Part shown: piece after piece, positions 34,071-42,033 of the stretch
How the letters are laid out: every line of letters begins with the position of its first letter
How positions within the stretch are numbered: position 1 is the first letter of the stretch
DNA from: Candidatus Parcubacteria bacterium
GTDB taxonomy: Bacteria > Patescibacteriota > Minisyncoccia > Minisyncoccales > JAGLUP01
NCBI GenBank assembly: GCA_023134715.1
Contig: JAGLUP010000005.1
Location: 27,442 to 91,441 of the forward strand
DNA: 64,000 nt
Reading direction: 5' to 3'
Program-made: the position numbers and the translations under genes
The notes under the pieces: generated by a model
Database searches by the model: none
What the model was told of the DNA's origin: nothing
Seen by the model: only the letters and a program-made list of their open reading frames with translations

Positions 34071-34910
34071 CTAAAATAAAAAAACCTGCTTGGCAACGCC
34101 AACTAATAAAAAAACCGAAGAATTGCTCCGGCTTATTTTTTTATTTAATTCATGATTTCCCCATGGAACTGTTAAGTCAACTTCATCAATCATCCCATGA
34201 TCGTACTCAAACTGCTTTCTAACAGCAGAGGTTGCTACCGACCCTTTATTGACCCATTTTTCATTTATTTGATCTTCTTTAGTAAGCTCGTAAAACACAT
34301 AGACATAAGGGTGGTAATAACACTTTTTGTTGCTTGAATAACTAACATCTACTATTTCTCCATTTTCTCTCTCAAGCCAGGCATGATTTACGCTCAATAA
34401 TCCTCTTGTCCAGTTCCAGCTATAATTCTCTTCAGGGCAATAGAGATAGCCAACTACTAACTTAATCTCTTCGTCGGGATAAAGAGATTTTAAAAACCAA
34501 TAAGCTATCGGCGCTCTATTTCGACAACAACCAAAATTTTCTCTGTTTAAAAATTCAGAAATGTCATCAATGTCAGAAAATTTCTCTGTCTTCAGTATTG
34601 CTCTGGCGCAAAAATAGGACTGCTCCATTCTTGCTAAAAAAATATGGCCATACAATAAAGTCTCCGCAAAATATCTATCTATCCCTGACTTGTCTATCGC
34701 AAATGCAGACCTATGGGTAATTTCTTTCTCTAATATATTGCCCTCAATGCTTCCATTCAAAACAACGTTTGCTGAAGAACTTTCTTCAAATGTTGTCATT
34801 CCGGCTGCTATCATCAAGGCAAACATCAAAAAAATTATTTTCAAAAAAAATTTACTTTTGCCCTGACATTTATTTTCCTCCCAATTCTCTTTTCGTATTA
34901 TCAAATCCAT
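34071..34910 (-). CDS. Secreted papain/transglutaminase-like Cys-His protein (predicted)
   Basis: 279 residues as read. A charged N-terminus and one membrane helix or signal (FLKIIFLMFALMIAAG) precede an extracytoplasmic domain. Residues around 145-215 show FGCCRNRAPIAYWFLKSLYP, then VNHAWLERENGEIVDVS, the Cys-helix, H-x-W and D order of transglutaminase/papain-like enzymes. It may cleave or cross-link proteins outside the cell. A strong SD (AAGGCGGT) and its own promoter precede it. The last about 20 residues are probably artefactual: the frame runs through a terminator hairpin after an A7 tract. Confidence 0.55.
   Translation of the reverse strand: MDLIIRKENWEENKCQGKSKFFLKIIFLMFALMIAAGMTTFEESSSANVVLNGSIEGNILEKEITHRSAFAIDKSGIDRYFAETLLYGHIFLARMEQSYFCARAILKTEKFSDIDDISEFLNRENFGCCRNRAPIAYWFLKSLYPDEEIKLVVGYLYCPEENYSWNWTRGLLSVNHAWLERENGEIVDVSYSSNKKCYYHPYVYVFYELTKEDQINEKWVNKGSVATSAVRKQFEYDHGMIDEVDLTVPWGNHELNKKISRSNSSVFLLVGVAKQVFLF
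34115..34131 (-). terminator. Terminator hairpin of the Cys-His gene
   Basis: On the minus strand CCGGAG and CTTCGG pair around CAATT, followed by seven T residues. The same hairpin with flanks is repeated at 35003-35019. Confidence 0.75.
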
Positions 34911-34955
34911 TCTAACCGCCTTAAATCAAATCTATATTTTCAAATTACTGTTCTC

Positions 34956-34984
34956 AACTTAACAAATTAATTTTCTTTTGTCAA
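34956..34984 (-). promoter_or_regulatory. Sigma70-type promoter of the Cys-His gene
   Basis: TTGACA (34979-34984) and TAAGTT (34956-34961), 17 nt apart, on the minus strand. The region of about 45 nt to the ATG includes the SD. Confidence 0.6.
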
Positions 34985-35002
34985 TTTAATCAAAATAAAA
35001 AA

Positions 35003-35019
35003 CCGAAGAATTGCTCCGG
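35003..35019 (-). terminator. Terminator hairpin of the 45 aa gene
   Basis: Second copy of the CCGGAG-CAATT-CTTCGG hairpin with a following T-run, 22 nt beyond the stop of the small gene at 35041. Confidence 0.7.
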
Positions 35020-35040
35020 CTTATTTGTTTTGTCTTTTCT

Positions 35041-35178
35041 TTACTGCTCTGCGAGCTCGCGGCGCTCGTACTCTTCCTGTATTGTCCGCAAATTTACCTT
35101 TTTCCCATTCTTTTTTTGTTCTTCTTCTTTCCCAAATTCTCCTTGCGCATATTTTTTCTGAATTTCCATCAAACCCAT
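35041..35178 (-). CDS. Small charged protein (45 aa)
   Basis: The frame starts MGLMEIQKKYAQGEFGKEEE and ends YERRELAEQ, a highly charged probable helix. A near-perfect SD, GAGGTG, lies 5 nt upstream of the ATG, and a terminator follows the stop. This complete transcription unit supports a real gene. No family is recognised. The same SD style occurs in four other solitary minus-strand genes of the window. It lies upstream of the Cys-His gene in the same direction. Confidence 0.6.
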   Translation of the reverse strand: MGLMEIQKKYAQGEFGKEEEQKKNGKKVNLRTIQEEYERRELAEQ

Positions 35179-35297
35179 TTTGCCACCTCGTTATCCATTA
35201 TTTTTTTATTAATGTGCGTCAACACATCTTTTGAGAAAAGATTACCATAGTTATTGATTTTTTGCAATGATTAGGTTAAAATTAAAATAACCAAATT

Positions 35298-35369
35298 GCC
35301 CCTGTAGCTTAATGGATAGAGTACTGGGCTTCGGACCCAGTGGTGCGAGTTCGACTCTTGCCAGGGGCA
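35298..35369 (+). tRNA. tRNA-Arg (UCG)
   Basis: 72 nt: acceptor GCCCCTG/CAGGGGC, anticodon stem CTGGG/CCCAG with loop CTTCGGA (anticodon UCG), T-loop TTCGACT. CCA not encoded. The following VirB2-like gene starts 22 nt downstream. Confidence 0.95.
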
Positions 35370-35390
35370 CAAAAAACTGTTATCATAAAA

Positions 35391-36023
35391 ATGATTATGG
35401 CAAAAAAAATTAAAATCTTTTTTTTAATCCTGATTTTTGGGAGTTTTGTTTTCAGTCCTTTAATATCTTTGGCAGCTAATCAATATTCAGTTGAAGGAGG
35501 CACAGTAAGCTATGAAGGAATAGTGCCCTGCGGCAAGCCGATAGAACTCAACGGAACTTGCTGTATTCTTCCCTGCACTCTCTGCCATTTTTTTGTAATG
35601 TTTGAGCAGATAATAAACTTTTTTATGCTTACCCTTGTACCGGCGATTGCGGTTCTAATGATAGTAATTGGCGGACTTATATTTCTTTTATCCGGACAAA
35701 ATCCAAGCGGAATAGACCAGGGAAAAAGAATTATGACTTCAACAGCAAAAGGATTAGTAATAATTTTCGCGTCCTGGCTGATTATTAACACTTTTTTCGT
35801 ATATATTAAAGCGGCCAGCTGGACAGGACTATCAAGTGGCTGGTTTCAAATTAAATGCGGGATAACAACTAATGATTGTGACCCAAGAAGAAAATGCAAT
35901 CCTCCAATTATTACTACCGATTGTTGTTTGGGCAGCTGCTGTAAAGACCTGCCAAGCGGCACGACACCATGCGCCACTTTTCACTCAAATGGCGACCAAG
36001 TATCAGACGCTGAATGCCAATAA
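35391..36023 (+). CDS. VirB2/TrbC-like membrane protein with Cys-rich tail
   Basis: About 210 residues from the ATG at 35391; an upstream frame would start inside tRNA-Arg and is rejected. It has a signal peptide (FFLILIFGSFVFSPLISLAA), a cysteine-rich external part (CCILPCTLCHFF), two membrane helices around IGGLIFLLSGQNPSGIDQGK, and a long C-terminal tail with about twelve cysteines. The helix-loop-helix is VirB2-like, as in four other proteins of the window. The Cys-rich tail would be oxidised outside the cell. It ends 3 nt before tRNA-Lys. Confidence 0.72.
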   Translation: MIMAKKIKIFFLILIFGSFVFSPLISLAANQYSVEGGTVSYEGIVPCGKPIELNGTCCILPCTLCHFFVMFEQIINFFMLTLVPAIAVLMIVIGGLIFLLSGQNPSGIDQGKRIMTSTAKGLVIIFASWLIINTFFVYIKAASWTGLSSGWFQIKCGITTNDCDPRRKCNPPIITTDCCLGSCCKDLPSGTTPCATFHSNGDQVSDAECQ

Positions 36024-36026
36024 CCT

Positions 36027-36099
36027 GCCTCGCTAGCTCAACCGGCAGAGCAGGGGCCTCTTAAGCCCAAGGTTATAGGTTCGATTCCTATGCGAGGCA
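36027..36099 (+). tRNA. tRNA-Lys (CUU)
   Basis: 73 nt: acceptor GCCTCGC/GCGAGGC, D-arm GCTC/GAGC, anticodon loop CTCTTAA (anticodon CUU) on a stem GGGC/GCCC, T-arm ATAGG/CCTAT with loop TTCGATT. Confidence 0.95.
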
Positions 36100-36138
36100 C
36101 AAAATTTATTTTTAATATTTAATTTTAGTAAAACGCTT

Positions 36139-36405
36139 ATGCTTACATTAAAACAAAAAGAAAAAATTATAGCTAAACACAATCTTCATAAAACAGACAC
36201 TGGTTCTCCAGATGTTCAAATTGCCATTCTTTCTGAAAAAATCAAACAATTAACCTCTCATCTGAAAAAACATCCTAAAGATCTTCACTCTAAAAGAGGC
36301 CTTTTAAAAATGGTTTCTCAAAGAAGAAAACTTTTGAAATACTTAGAAAAAGAAGACACGAAGAGATATAATACCATTGTGAAAAAAATAGGACTAAAGA
36401 AATAA
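36139..36405 (+). CDS. rpsO: Small ribosomal subunit protein uS15
   Basis: 88 residues, the standard length. Signatures: [39 protein letters not shown] and [16 protein letters not shown]. It binds the 16S rRNA three-way junction in the platform early in assembly. It is followed 6 nt later by pnp, a conserved rpsO-pnp arrangement. Confidence 0.97.
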   Translation: MLTLKQKEKIIAKHNLHKTDTGSPDVQIAILSEKIKQLTSHLKKHPKDLHSKRGLLKMVSQRRKLLKYLEKEDTKRYNTIVKKIGLKK

Positions 36406-36411
36406 AATTTT

Positions 36412-38511
36412 ATGACTGAAAAAACTTATAAACTAAAACTTAACGGAAAAGAGCTTAAAGTTGAGCTCAAAAACTTGGCCGAGCAGGCAAATGGCGAGGT
36501 TTTGGTGCAATACGGAGATACTTTGGTTCTGGCAACTTGCGTAATGGCGCAAGAAAGACAAGGTATTGATTTTTTTCCTTTAACCGTGGGATACGAAGAG
36601 CGATATTACGCCGCTGGAAAAATCAGGGGCTCCCGCTATATGAGAAGAGAGGGGCGACCGTCAGACGCCGCAATTTTAACTTCGCGCCTGATTGACAGAG
36701 CTATTAGGCCAAGATTTCCAAAAGGATTTAAAAAAGAAGTTCAAATAATCATAACCTGCCTTTCCTGGGACGCTGAAAACGACCCGGATATATTAGGATT
36801 GATTGCGGCTTCTTTAGCTCTCTCAATTTCTGATATTCCTTGGTCAGGGCCAATCAGCGCCGTAAGAATAGGAAAAATAAACGGGAAATTTATTCCTAAC
36901 CCAAGTTATGAAGAAAGAGAAATAGACAAACTGGATTTAACAATGTCCGCGATAGGGCCTTCGCTTCTTATTAATATGATTGAAGCTGACGCTCAAGAGG
37001 TTTCAGAAGAAGTAATTATGGAAGCAAATAAATTTGCCAAACCCTATTTAAAAAAAATAATTGATTTTCAGGAGCAAATAATAAAAGAGCAGGGGAAAGA
37101 AAAAATTGCTGTTGATATTCAATCGCCAGACGCTGAACTGGAAAAAGAAATAAAAGATTTTCTGAAAAATCAGGAATTGGAAAAAGCTCTTTTTGCTAAA
37201 GACAAACAAGAACGGCAGAAAGGGATAGATAATATTAAAGAAAAATTATTAAATTTTATCACGGAAAAATATCCGAATTCGCCAGGTGGTGAAAAAAAAA
37301 TAAAACAGGCGAATGATCTACTAGAACAAGAAATCAATGGATTAATACATAAAAATATTATTGAAAAAGAAAAAAGGCCGGATGGAAGAGAATTAGATGA
37401 GGTGAGAAAAATTTCCTGCGAAGTCGGACTTCTTCCAAGAACGCATGGGTCGGGCCTCTTTACTCGAGGGATTACTAGGGGACTATCAATCCTAACTCTT
37501 GGAGCGCCTGGAGATGTGCAGCTGCTTGATGGAATGGAAATTGTCGGCAAAAAAAGATTTATGCTTCATTATAACTTTCCGCCTTATTCAGTAGGTGAAG
37601 CAAGAATGCTAAGGGGGCCGGGAAGAAGAGAAATAGGACATGGAAATCTGGCAGAAATCGCCCTGCTTCCGTTAATCCCAGATGTGGATAATTTCCCATA
37701 TACTATCAGGATTGTTTCTGAAATGCTTTCTTCTAACGGCTCAACCTCAATGGCATCGGTTTCTTCCGCTTCTCTGGCTTTAATGGACGCCGGCGTGCCA
37801 ATTAAAACGCCCGCGACTGGAATTGCCATTGGGCTAATGAGTAATGAAAAAGGAGATTATAAGATTTTGACAGATATTCAGGGGCCAGAAGACCATTATG
37901 GAGATATGGATTTAAAAGTAGCTGGAACTGAAAATGGAATAACAGCTATTCAAATGGATGTTAAAGTTGACGGTATAAATGAAAAAATCTTAGAACAAGC
38001 TTTGTCCCAAGCAAAAAAAGCTCGACTTCAAATTTTGGATGAAATGAAAAAAGCAATAGACGGTCCCAGACCAAAACTTTCTCCATACGCCCCAAGAATT
38101 TTAACCATTCAAATTGATCCTAAAAAAATTAGAGAAGTTATTGGTCCCGGAGGAAAAATAATCAATGAAATAATTGAAAAATGCGAGGTTTCTATTGATA
38201 TTGAAGACACAGGAGAGATTTTTATCACCGCGGAAAAAGAAGAATCAGCTAAAAAAGCGGTTGAATGGATAAAAAATATTATCAGAGAAGCTAAAGTGGG
38301 AGAAATTTTTCAAGGCAAGGTTAAGAGAATTATGGATTTCGGGGCTTTTGTTGAAATCCTGCCCAACCAAGAAGGACTGGTCCATATTTCCAAACTTGCC
38401 GACCATAGAGTTGAAAAAGTAGAAGACATAGTAAAAGTTGGAGATATATTGCCGGTCAAAGTTGTAGAAATTGACCAACAAGGAAGAATTAACCTTTCCG
38501 CAAAAATATGA
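36412..38511 (+). CDS. pnp: Polyribonucleotide nucleotidyltransferase (PNPase)
   Basis: 699 residues. Two RNase PH cores (about 15-230 and 320-540), an all-helical linker, a KH domain (GPGGKIINEIIEKCEVSIDI) and an S1 domain (GEIFQGKVKRIMDFGAFVEI). Active-site parts include DRAIRPRFPKGF and DIQGPEDHYGDMDLKVAGT. PNPase degrades RNA 3'-5' by phosphorolysis and can add tails. Its stop overlaps the next gene through ATGA. Length and domain order are normal. Confidence 0.97.
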   Translation: MTEKTYKLKLNGKELKVELKNLAEQANGEVLVQYGDTLVLATCVMAQERQGIDFFPLTVGYEERYYAAGKIRGSRYMRREGRPSDAAILTSRLIDRAIRPRFPKGFKKEVQIIITCLSWDAENDPDILGLIAASLALSISDIPWSGPISAVRIGKINGKFIPNPSYEEREIDKLDLTMSAIGPSLLINMIEADAQEVSEEVIMEANKFAKPYLKKIIDFQEQIIKEQGKEKIAVDIQSPDAELEKEIKDFLKNQELEKALFAKDKQERQKGIDNIKEKLLNFITEKYPNSPGGEKKIKQANDLLEQEINGLIHKNIIEKEKRPDGRELDEVRKISCEVGLLPRTHGSGLFTRGITRGLSILTLGAPGDVQLLDGMEIVGKKRFMLHYNFPPYSVGEARMLRGPGRREIGHGNLAEIALLPLIPDVDNFPYTIRIVSEMLSSNGSTSMASVSSASLALMDAGVPIKTPATGIAIGLMSNEKGDYKILTDIQGPEDHYGDMDLKVAGTENGITAIQMDVKVDGINEKILEQALSQAKKARLQILDEMKKAIDGPRPKLSPYAPRILTIQIDPKKIREVIGPGGKIINEIIEKCEVSIDIEDTGEIFITAEKEESAKKAVEWIKNIIREAKVGEIFQGKVKRIMDFGAFVEILPNQEGLVHISKLADHRVEKVEDIVKVGDILPVKVVEIDQQGRINLSAKI

Positions 38512-40424
38512 ACAAAGAAAAATTAGAATTCTTAAAAAGAGCGGAGATTAGAACAATGGAAAAAGACATTGCCCGATTTCGGGAAGAAGAAGCGCAAAAA
38601 GCTCGAGAAAAATTAACTACTAAAGAACCCGTTGAAATTCCTGCGAAGACTGAAGAAGACAAGCATGTAGCTATCCCGCGAAGTGAAACTATAGCGAGCG
38701 AAGAAGAAAAAATCAAAGAAGAGAAACAAATAGCTGAAGAAATTGAAAAAAAATGGCTTAAGGAAAAAGCAGAATTAGAACAAAAAAAAGCTGAAGCAGA
38801 AGAAAGAAAAAAAATATTGGAAAATCAGAAAGAACCAATAGAAACAAAAAAAAATGATTTATTAAAACAACTAGAACAACTCAAGCAAACCCTTGAGCCA
38901 ATTTTAATAAAAGAAAAAGAAATTGAACAAAGGAGAAAAGAAATTGAAGAAAAAGAGCGACTCACTGTTTCTTTTGAACAAAAACGGAAAATTGAAAAAC
39001 AAAGATGGCAGGTTGAAGATGAAATAAAGGAAACAGAAAAACAAAGATGGCAGGTTGAAGATGAAATTGAAAAAATAAAGCAGGAAATAAAAAAATATAT
39101 TTTAGAAGAACAAAAAATCTTAAAAGAAAAGGTTCTGATAAAAGAAAAAAAAGATACATTAAAAAAACAGCTTCAAGAAATTGAAGAAAAAGTAGAGCCT
39201 CTAAAATTAAAACTGAACGAAATTTTAGAAAAAGAAAAAGAGTTAAAACAAGAAATTGAGAATGTGGACAAACCCGCCGAAAGTCCTCCTGCCCGCAATG
39301 CAAGCGATGCAGGCGGGGCAAGCATTCAAGCGAGCAGTCCTGAGCAAATTCCAGAACCTCAGCCAGATGCTGATCCGCCTTTGGCGGAAACGCCTAAGCC
39401 TGCTACTCAGAGTCCAGAGGACGATGAAGTAGTCCCGCCTACTGGCGGGGAGCCAGAACCTCAGATTAAAGAACCCCCAAAATACGAACAACCACCTGAA
39501 ATAAAACAAATAAGAGCAACGCTAGAAGAAGTTCAAAAAAGAGAAGAAGAAGAAAGAGGACGATTCTTAAGAAAAATTGAAGAAACAGATATTGAAGACG
39601 AGCCAGCCGAAAGTCCAAGTATCCAGGAAAGCGAGCCCGCAAAAGTGGTTTTCAGACATCTCCCACAAAAACCCCGCCTTCTTGAAAAAATCTGGATTAG
39701 ATTTATAATCTTAATTGTTATTTTCTTAATTTTGGCAAGTATTTTCACTTTTTGGTACTGGTATTTTGAAATAAAATCCCCTCAAGATTCTAAATCGTCA
39801 ACTCCAGAAGAAATAATGGAATCAAGAGTAGTCATCCCTCCAGAATCTTTAATTTCAGTTGAGACAATAAAAATTTTTGAAATAAATTCCGACGAACAAA
39901 CAGTTGACGTTTTTGAACGAGCAATAAAAGAAAACCTGTCAAAAGGATTCATTAGAATTATAATTAAAAATCAAACAGAAAATAAAATTTTAGGATTAAA
40001 AGAATTTTTTGAAAATTTCCAGATTAAAGCGCCTGAAAACTTTGAGCAAAAATTAAATAATGATTTTACCTTGTTTATTTATTCTTCAGAAAATAATAAC
40101 TTCGGCTTTACGGCTGAAATAACACCCGCCGAAAGTCCTGCGGACAATCAGGCGGACAGGGAGAATTTAAAAGAAATAATGCTTTCTTGGGAGGAAACCA
40201 TTAAAAAAGACCTTGAACCCCTTTTGTTTGTTTTAGCTGAAAACAAGGATTTAACTCCTTCTCATGCCTTTAAACAAGCATCCCATAAAGAAGCAGATTT
40301 TCGTTATATTAGTTTTTTAGAAGAAGATTTAGGAATTTGTTATAGTATTTTTGACAATTATTTTATTCTTACTTTTTCGGGCGATACAATAATAAAAACT
40401 ATAGATAATATAAAAAATAAATAA
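38508..40424 (+). CDS. Coiled-coil membrane protein with extracytoplasmic C-terminal domain, unknown
   Basis: 638 residues translated from the pnp stop overlap (ATGA). Residues 1-250 form a long charged coiled coil, including a repeated KQRWQVEDEI unit; 255-335 is Pro/Glu-rich low complexity; one membrane helix lies near 397-420 (FIILIVIFLILASIFTFWYW); the last 200 residues form a folded domain outside. Several GC-rich palindromes are translated in the linker (39288-39317, 39374-39391, 39433-39451) and near 40138-40160, producing the recurring PAESP motif. The family is not recognised. The topology suggests a link between the cytoplasm and envelope. Confidence 0.75.
   Translation: MNKEKLEFLKRAEIRTMEKDIARFREEEAQKAREKLTTKEPVEIPAKTEEDKHVAIPRSETIASEEEKIKEEKQIAEEIEKKWLKEKAELEQKKAEAEERKKILENQKEPIETKKNDLLKQLEQLKQTLEPILIKEKEIEQRRKEIEEKERLTVSFEQKRKIEKQRWQVEDEIKETEKQRWQVEDEIEKIKQEIKKYILEEQKILKEKVLIKEKKDTLKKQLQEIEEKVEPLKLKLNEILEKEKELKQEIENVDKPAESPPARNASDAGGASIQASSPEQIPEPQPDADPPLAETPKPATQSPEDDEVVPPTGGEPEPQIKEPPKYEQPPEIKQIRATLEEVQKREEEERGRFLRKIEETDIEDEPAESPSIQESEPAKVVFRHLPQKPRLLEKIWIRFIILIVIFLILASIFTFWYWYFEIKSPQDSKSSTPEEIMESRVVIPPESLISVETIKIFEINSDEQTVDVFERAIKENLSKGFIRIIIKNQTENKILGLKEFFENFQIKAPENFEQKLNNDFTLFIYSSENNNFGFTAEITPAESPADNQADRENLKEIMLSWEETIKKDLEPLLFVLAENKDLTPSHAFKQASHKEADFRYISFLEEDLGICYSIFDNYFILTFSGDTIIKTIDNIKNK
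39288..39317 (+). repeat. GC-rich palindrome in the coiled-coil gene
   Basis: CCTGCCCGC ... GCAGGCGGG arms around AATGCAAGCGAT. Encoded residues PARNASDAGG match those of the tsaD and hsp20 insertions. Confidence 0.75.
40138..40160 (+). repeat. Palindrome in the coiled-coil gene
   Basis: CCTGCGGAC, then AATCAGGCGGACAGG: inverted arms CCTG/CAGG and CCGC-type repeats. It encodes part of PAESPADNQADRE. Confidence 0.55.
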
Positions 40425-40431
40425 ATAAATA

Positions 40432-40468
40432 AAGACCCGACCTTAAAGAATCCCAAAGGTCGGGTCTT
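40432..40468. repeat. GACCCGACC palindrome, left copy beside TraR-like gene
   Basis: AAGACCCGACCTT, an 11 nt loop and the inverse arm. It is identical, loop included, to 40854-40890. The two copies bracket the TraR/DksA gene. It may terminate the pnp transcript. Confidence 0.85.
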
Positions 40469-40470
40469 AA

Positions 40471-40848
40471 ATGTCTTTTATGATAAACGAAGAGCTACAA
40501 TTAAAACTAAAACAAAAATTGGAGAAAGAAAAAGAGCTTTTAGAAAAAGAACTCCAGGGTTTTGCTAAAAAAAGCGAAACTCTAAAAGGGGATTGGAAAA
40601 CTCGTTTTCCTAAATTTAATGGCGGAAAAATAGAAGAAGAAGCAGATGAAATAGAGGAATATGAAACCCTGCTGCCGATTGAATATAATCTTGAATTACG
40701 ACTCAAAGACATTAACTCGGCTCTAAATAAAATTAAAAAAAGTGGGCCAGCTTGTAAATACGGAATTTGCGAGAAATGCGGAAAATCAATATCAAAAGAA
40801 CGTTTAAATGCTTGTCCTGAAGCAAAAACCTGCGCTAAATGTAAATAA
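40471..40848 (+). CDS. TraR/DksA-type zinc-finger protein
   Basis: 125 residues; an ATG at 40480 is an alternative start. The coiled N-terminal part (ELQLKLKQKLEKEKELLEKE) is followed by a four-cysteine zinc finger CKYGICEKCGKSI ... CPEAKTCAKC, as in DksA/TraR, which insert into the RNA polymerase secondary channel. The D-x-x-D-A tip of DksA is not obvious. The gene is bracketed by identical 37 bp palindromes. The start codon lies 2 nt after the left one, leaving no room for a ribosome binding site. Confidence 0.85.
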   Translation: MSFMINEELQLKLKQKLEKEKELLEKELQGFAKKSETLKGDWKTRFPKFNGGKIEEEADEIEEYETLLPIEYNLELRLKDINSALNKIKKSGPACKYGICEKCGKSISKERLNACPEAKTCAKCK

Positions 40849-40853
40849 ATAAA

Positions 40854-40890
40854 AAGACCCGACCTTAAAGAATCCCAAAGGTCGGGTCTT
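40854..40890. repeat. GACCCGACC palindrome, right copy beside TraR-like gene
   Basis: Identical copy of 40432-40468, including the loop AAAGAATCCCA. It lies between the TraR/DksA gene and the convergent M23 peptidase gene and can act as a terminator for both. Confidence 0.85.
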
Positions 40891-40898
40891 AAATAACC

Positions 40899-41918
40899 CT
40901 ATTGAGCAAACGGATTGCGAGCCCCCCGAACCTCAAAATGAAGATGGCATCCCAAAGATCCAGAAGGAATAGTATAACCGCTATGCCCCATATAGCCAAT
41001 AATTTCTCCTTGAGAAACTTCTTGCCCAGACGCAGTAATTATCTTTGAGAGATGACCATAAAAAGTAACCACTTCATTCGGATGAATAATTCTTATATAA
41101 CTGCCAGCTATTCTATGATAACCTGTTTTTTGAACTACACCGCTCGCAGCCGCTAAAATTGGTTCGCCGCAGCTCACTCCTTCATGACTAAAATCAATTG
41201 CGTTATAAAGGTGCAGTCCTTGAGTAATTCGGCAGGGAGGAAGAATGGGACAAATAAAATAACTTGAAGCAATCGGCGTGGTATATGCCGCGCTATAAAC
41301 AATTTTTGGTTTTACGCCATTAGGAATAACTAAAACATCGCCGATAAAAATCTCTGCTCCAGACAAATTGTTAGCAGTAATAACCTCGCTGACGTCTCCC
41401 TTATAGTCTTGGACAACCTGACTTAGGGTGTCGCCTGATTTCACTAAATGCATTATTCCGGAAACCGGCAAAATAAGCAATTTTTGCCCGGGCTTAATTA
41501 CAGAATTTTTACTCAAATTATTTGCCCAAAGCAATGTCTCAAGAGTAATTTCAAACTTAGAAGTAATGGTAGAAAGAGTGTCTCCCTGCTCAATAATATA
41601 TTCAACAATTTCTTCTCTCTCTAAAAAAGAATCATCCATGCCCAAACCGGCCAAAACCTTAGAAGAAACAAGTGTATAGGGAGCAGCCCCGAGCAAACTG
41701 TTGCTCTGGGCTAAACATAAATCAGAAAACCCTTGAGCCGCTGGAAAAGATGATTGCTGAACTCCAATCGCCCAATAAGAACTGCTTACTTCTTTGCCAA
41801 CAAAAACAGGGCTTTCCTGCCCGCCTCGCCAAACGGCGGGTTTGTCAGAAACCCCGCAAATTAAAACAATTAATCCTATTAAAAAAACAAGTTTTTTAAT
41901 TCTACTCATATACCCCAT
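40899..41918 (-). CDS. Secreted M23 peptidase with two LysM domains
   Basis: 339 residues. A signal peptide (LVFLIGLIVLICGVS) is followed by two LysM repeats at about 110-200 (EYIIEQGDTLSTITSKFEI and MHLVKSGDTLSQVVQDY) and a C-terminal LytM/M23 domain with GLHLYNAIDFSHEG and CHLHFEVRG, the H-x(n)-D and H-x-H zinc ligands. It probably binds and cuts peptidoglycan. Residues SDKPAVWRGGQES come from a palindrome at 41819-41840. The gene is divergent from the VirB6-like gene by about 115 bp, and a cell-wall hydrolase is useful near a secretion system. Confidence 0.9.
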   Translation of the reverse strand: MGYMSRIKKLVFLIGLIVLICGVSDKPAVWRGGQESPVFVGKEVSSSYWAIGVQQSSFPAAQGFSDLCLAQSNSLLGAAPYTLVSSKVLAGLGMDDSFLEREEIVEYIIEQGDTLSTITSKFEITLETLLWANNLSKNSVIKPGQKLLILPVSGIMHLVKSGDTLSQVVQDYKGDVSEVITANNLSGAEIFIGDVLVIPNGVKPKIVYSAAYTTPIASSYFICPILPPCRITQGLHLYNAIDFSHEGVSCGEPILAAASGVVQKTGYHRIAGSYIRIIHPNEVVTFYGHLSKIITASGQEVSQGEIIGYMGHSGYTIPSGSLGCHLHFEVRGARNPFAQ

Positions 41919-42020
41919 TAGGTAATATTAAATTCTTGTTTTAATCTTATCCTGTCCTGATTAAAAGTCAAGCCCTTTTCTCCACAACCCTCTACCATTT
42001 ATTATTTATTATTATTTTGT

Positions 42021-42026
42021 TATAAT
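42021..42026 (+). promoter_or_regulatory. -10 element (TATAAT) at the VirB6-like gene
   Basis: TATAAT ends 7 nt before the ATG at 42034, a spacing that would make a leaderless transcript. It is the likely head promoter of the secretion-like locus. Confidence 0.45.
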
Positions 42027-42033
42027 TACTTTA

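Noticed and set aside
35340-35390. Start of the VirB2-like protein inside tRNA-Arg
   Set aside because: The first 17 codons would be tRNA sequence; the signal peptide begins at the ATG at 35391 or 35397.
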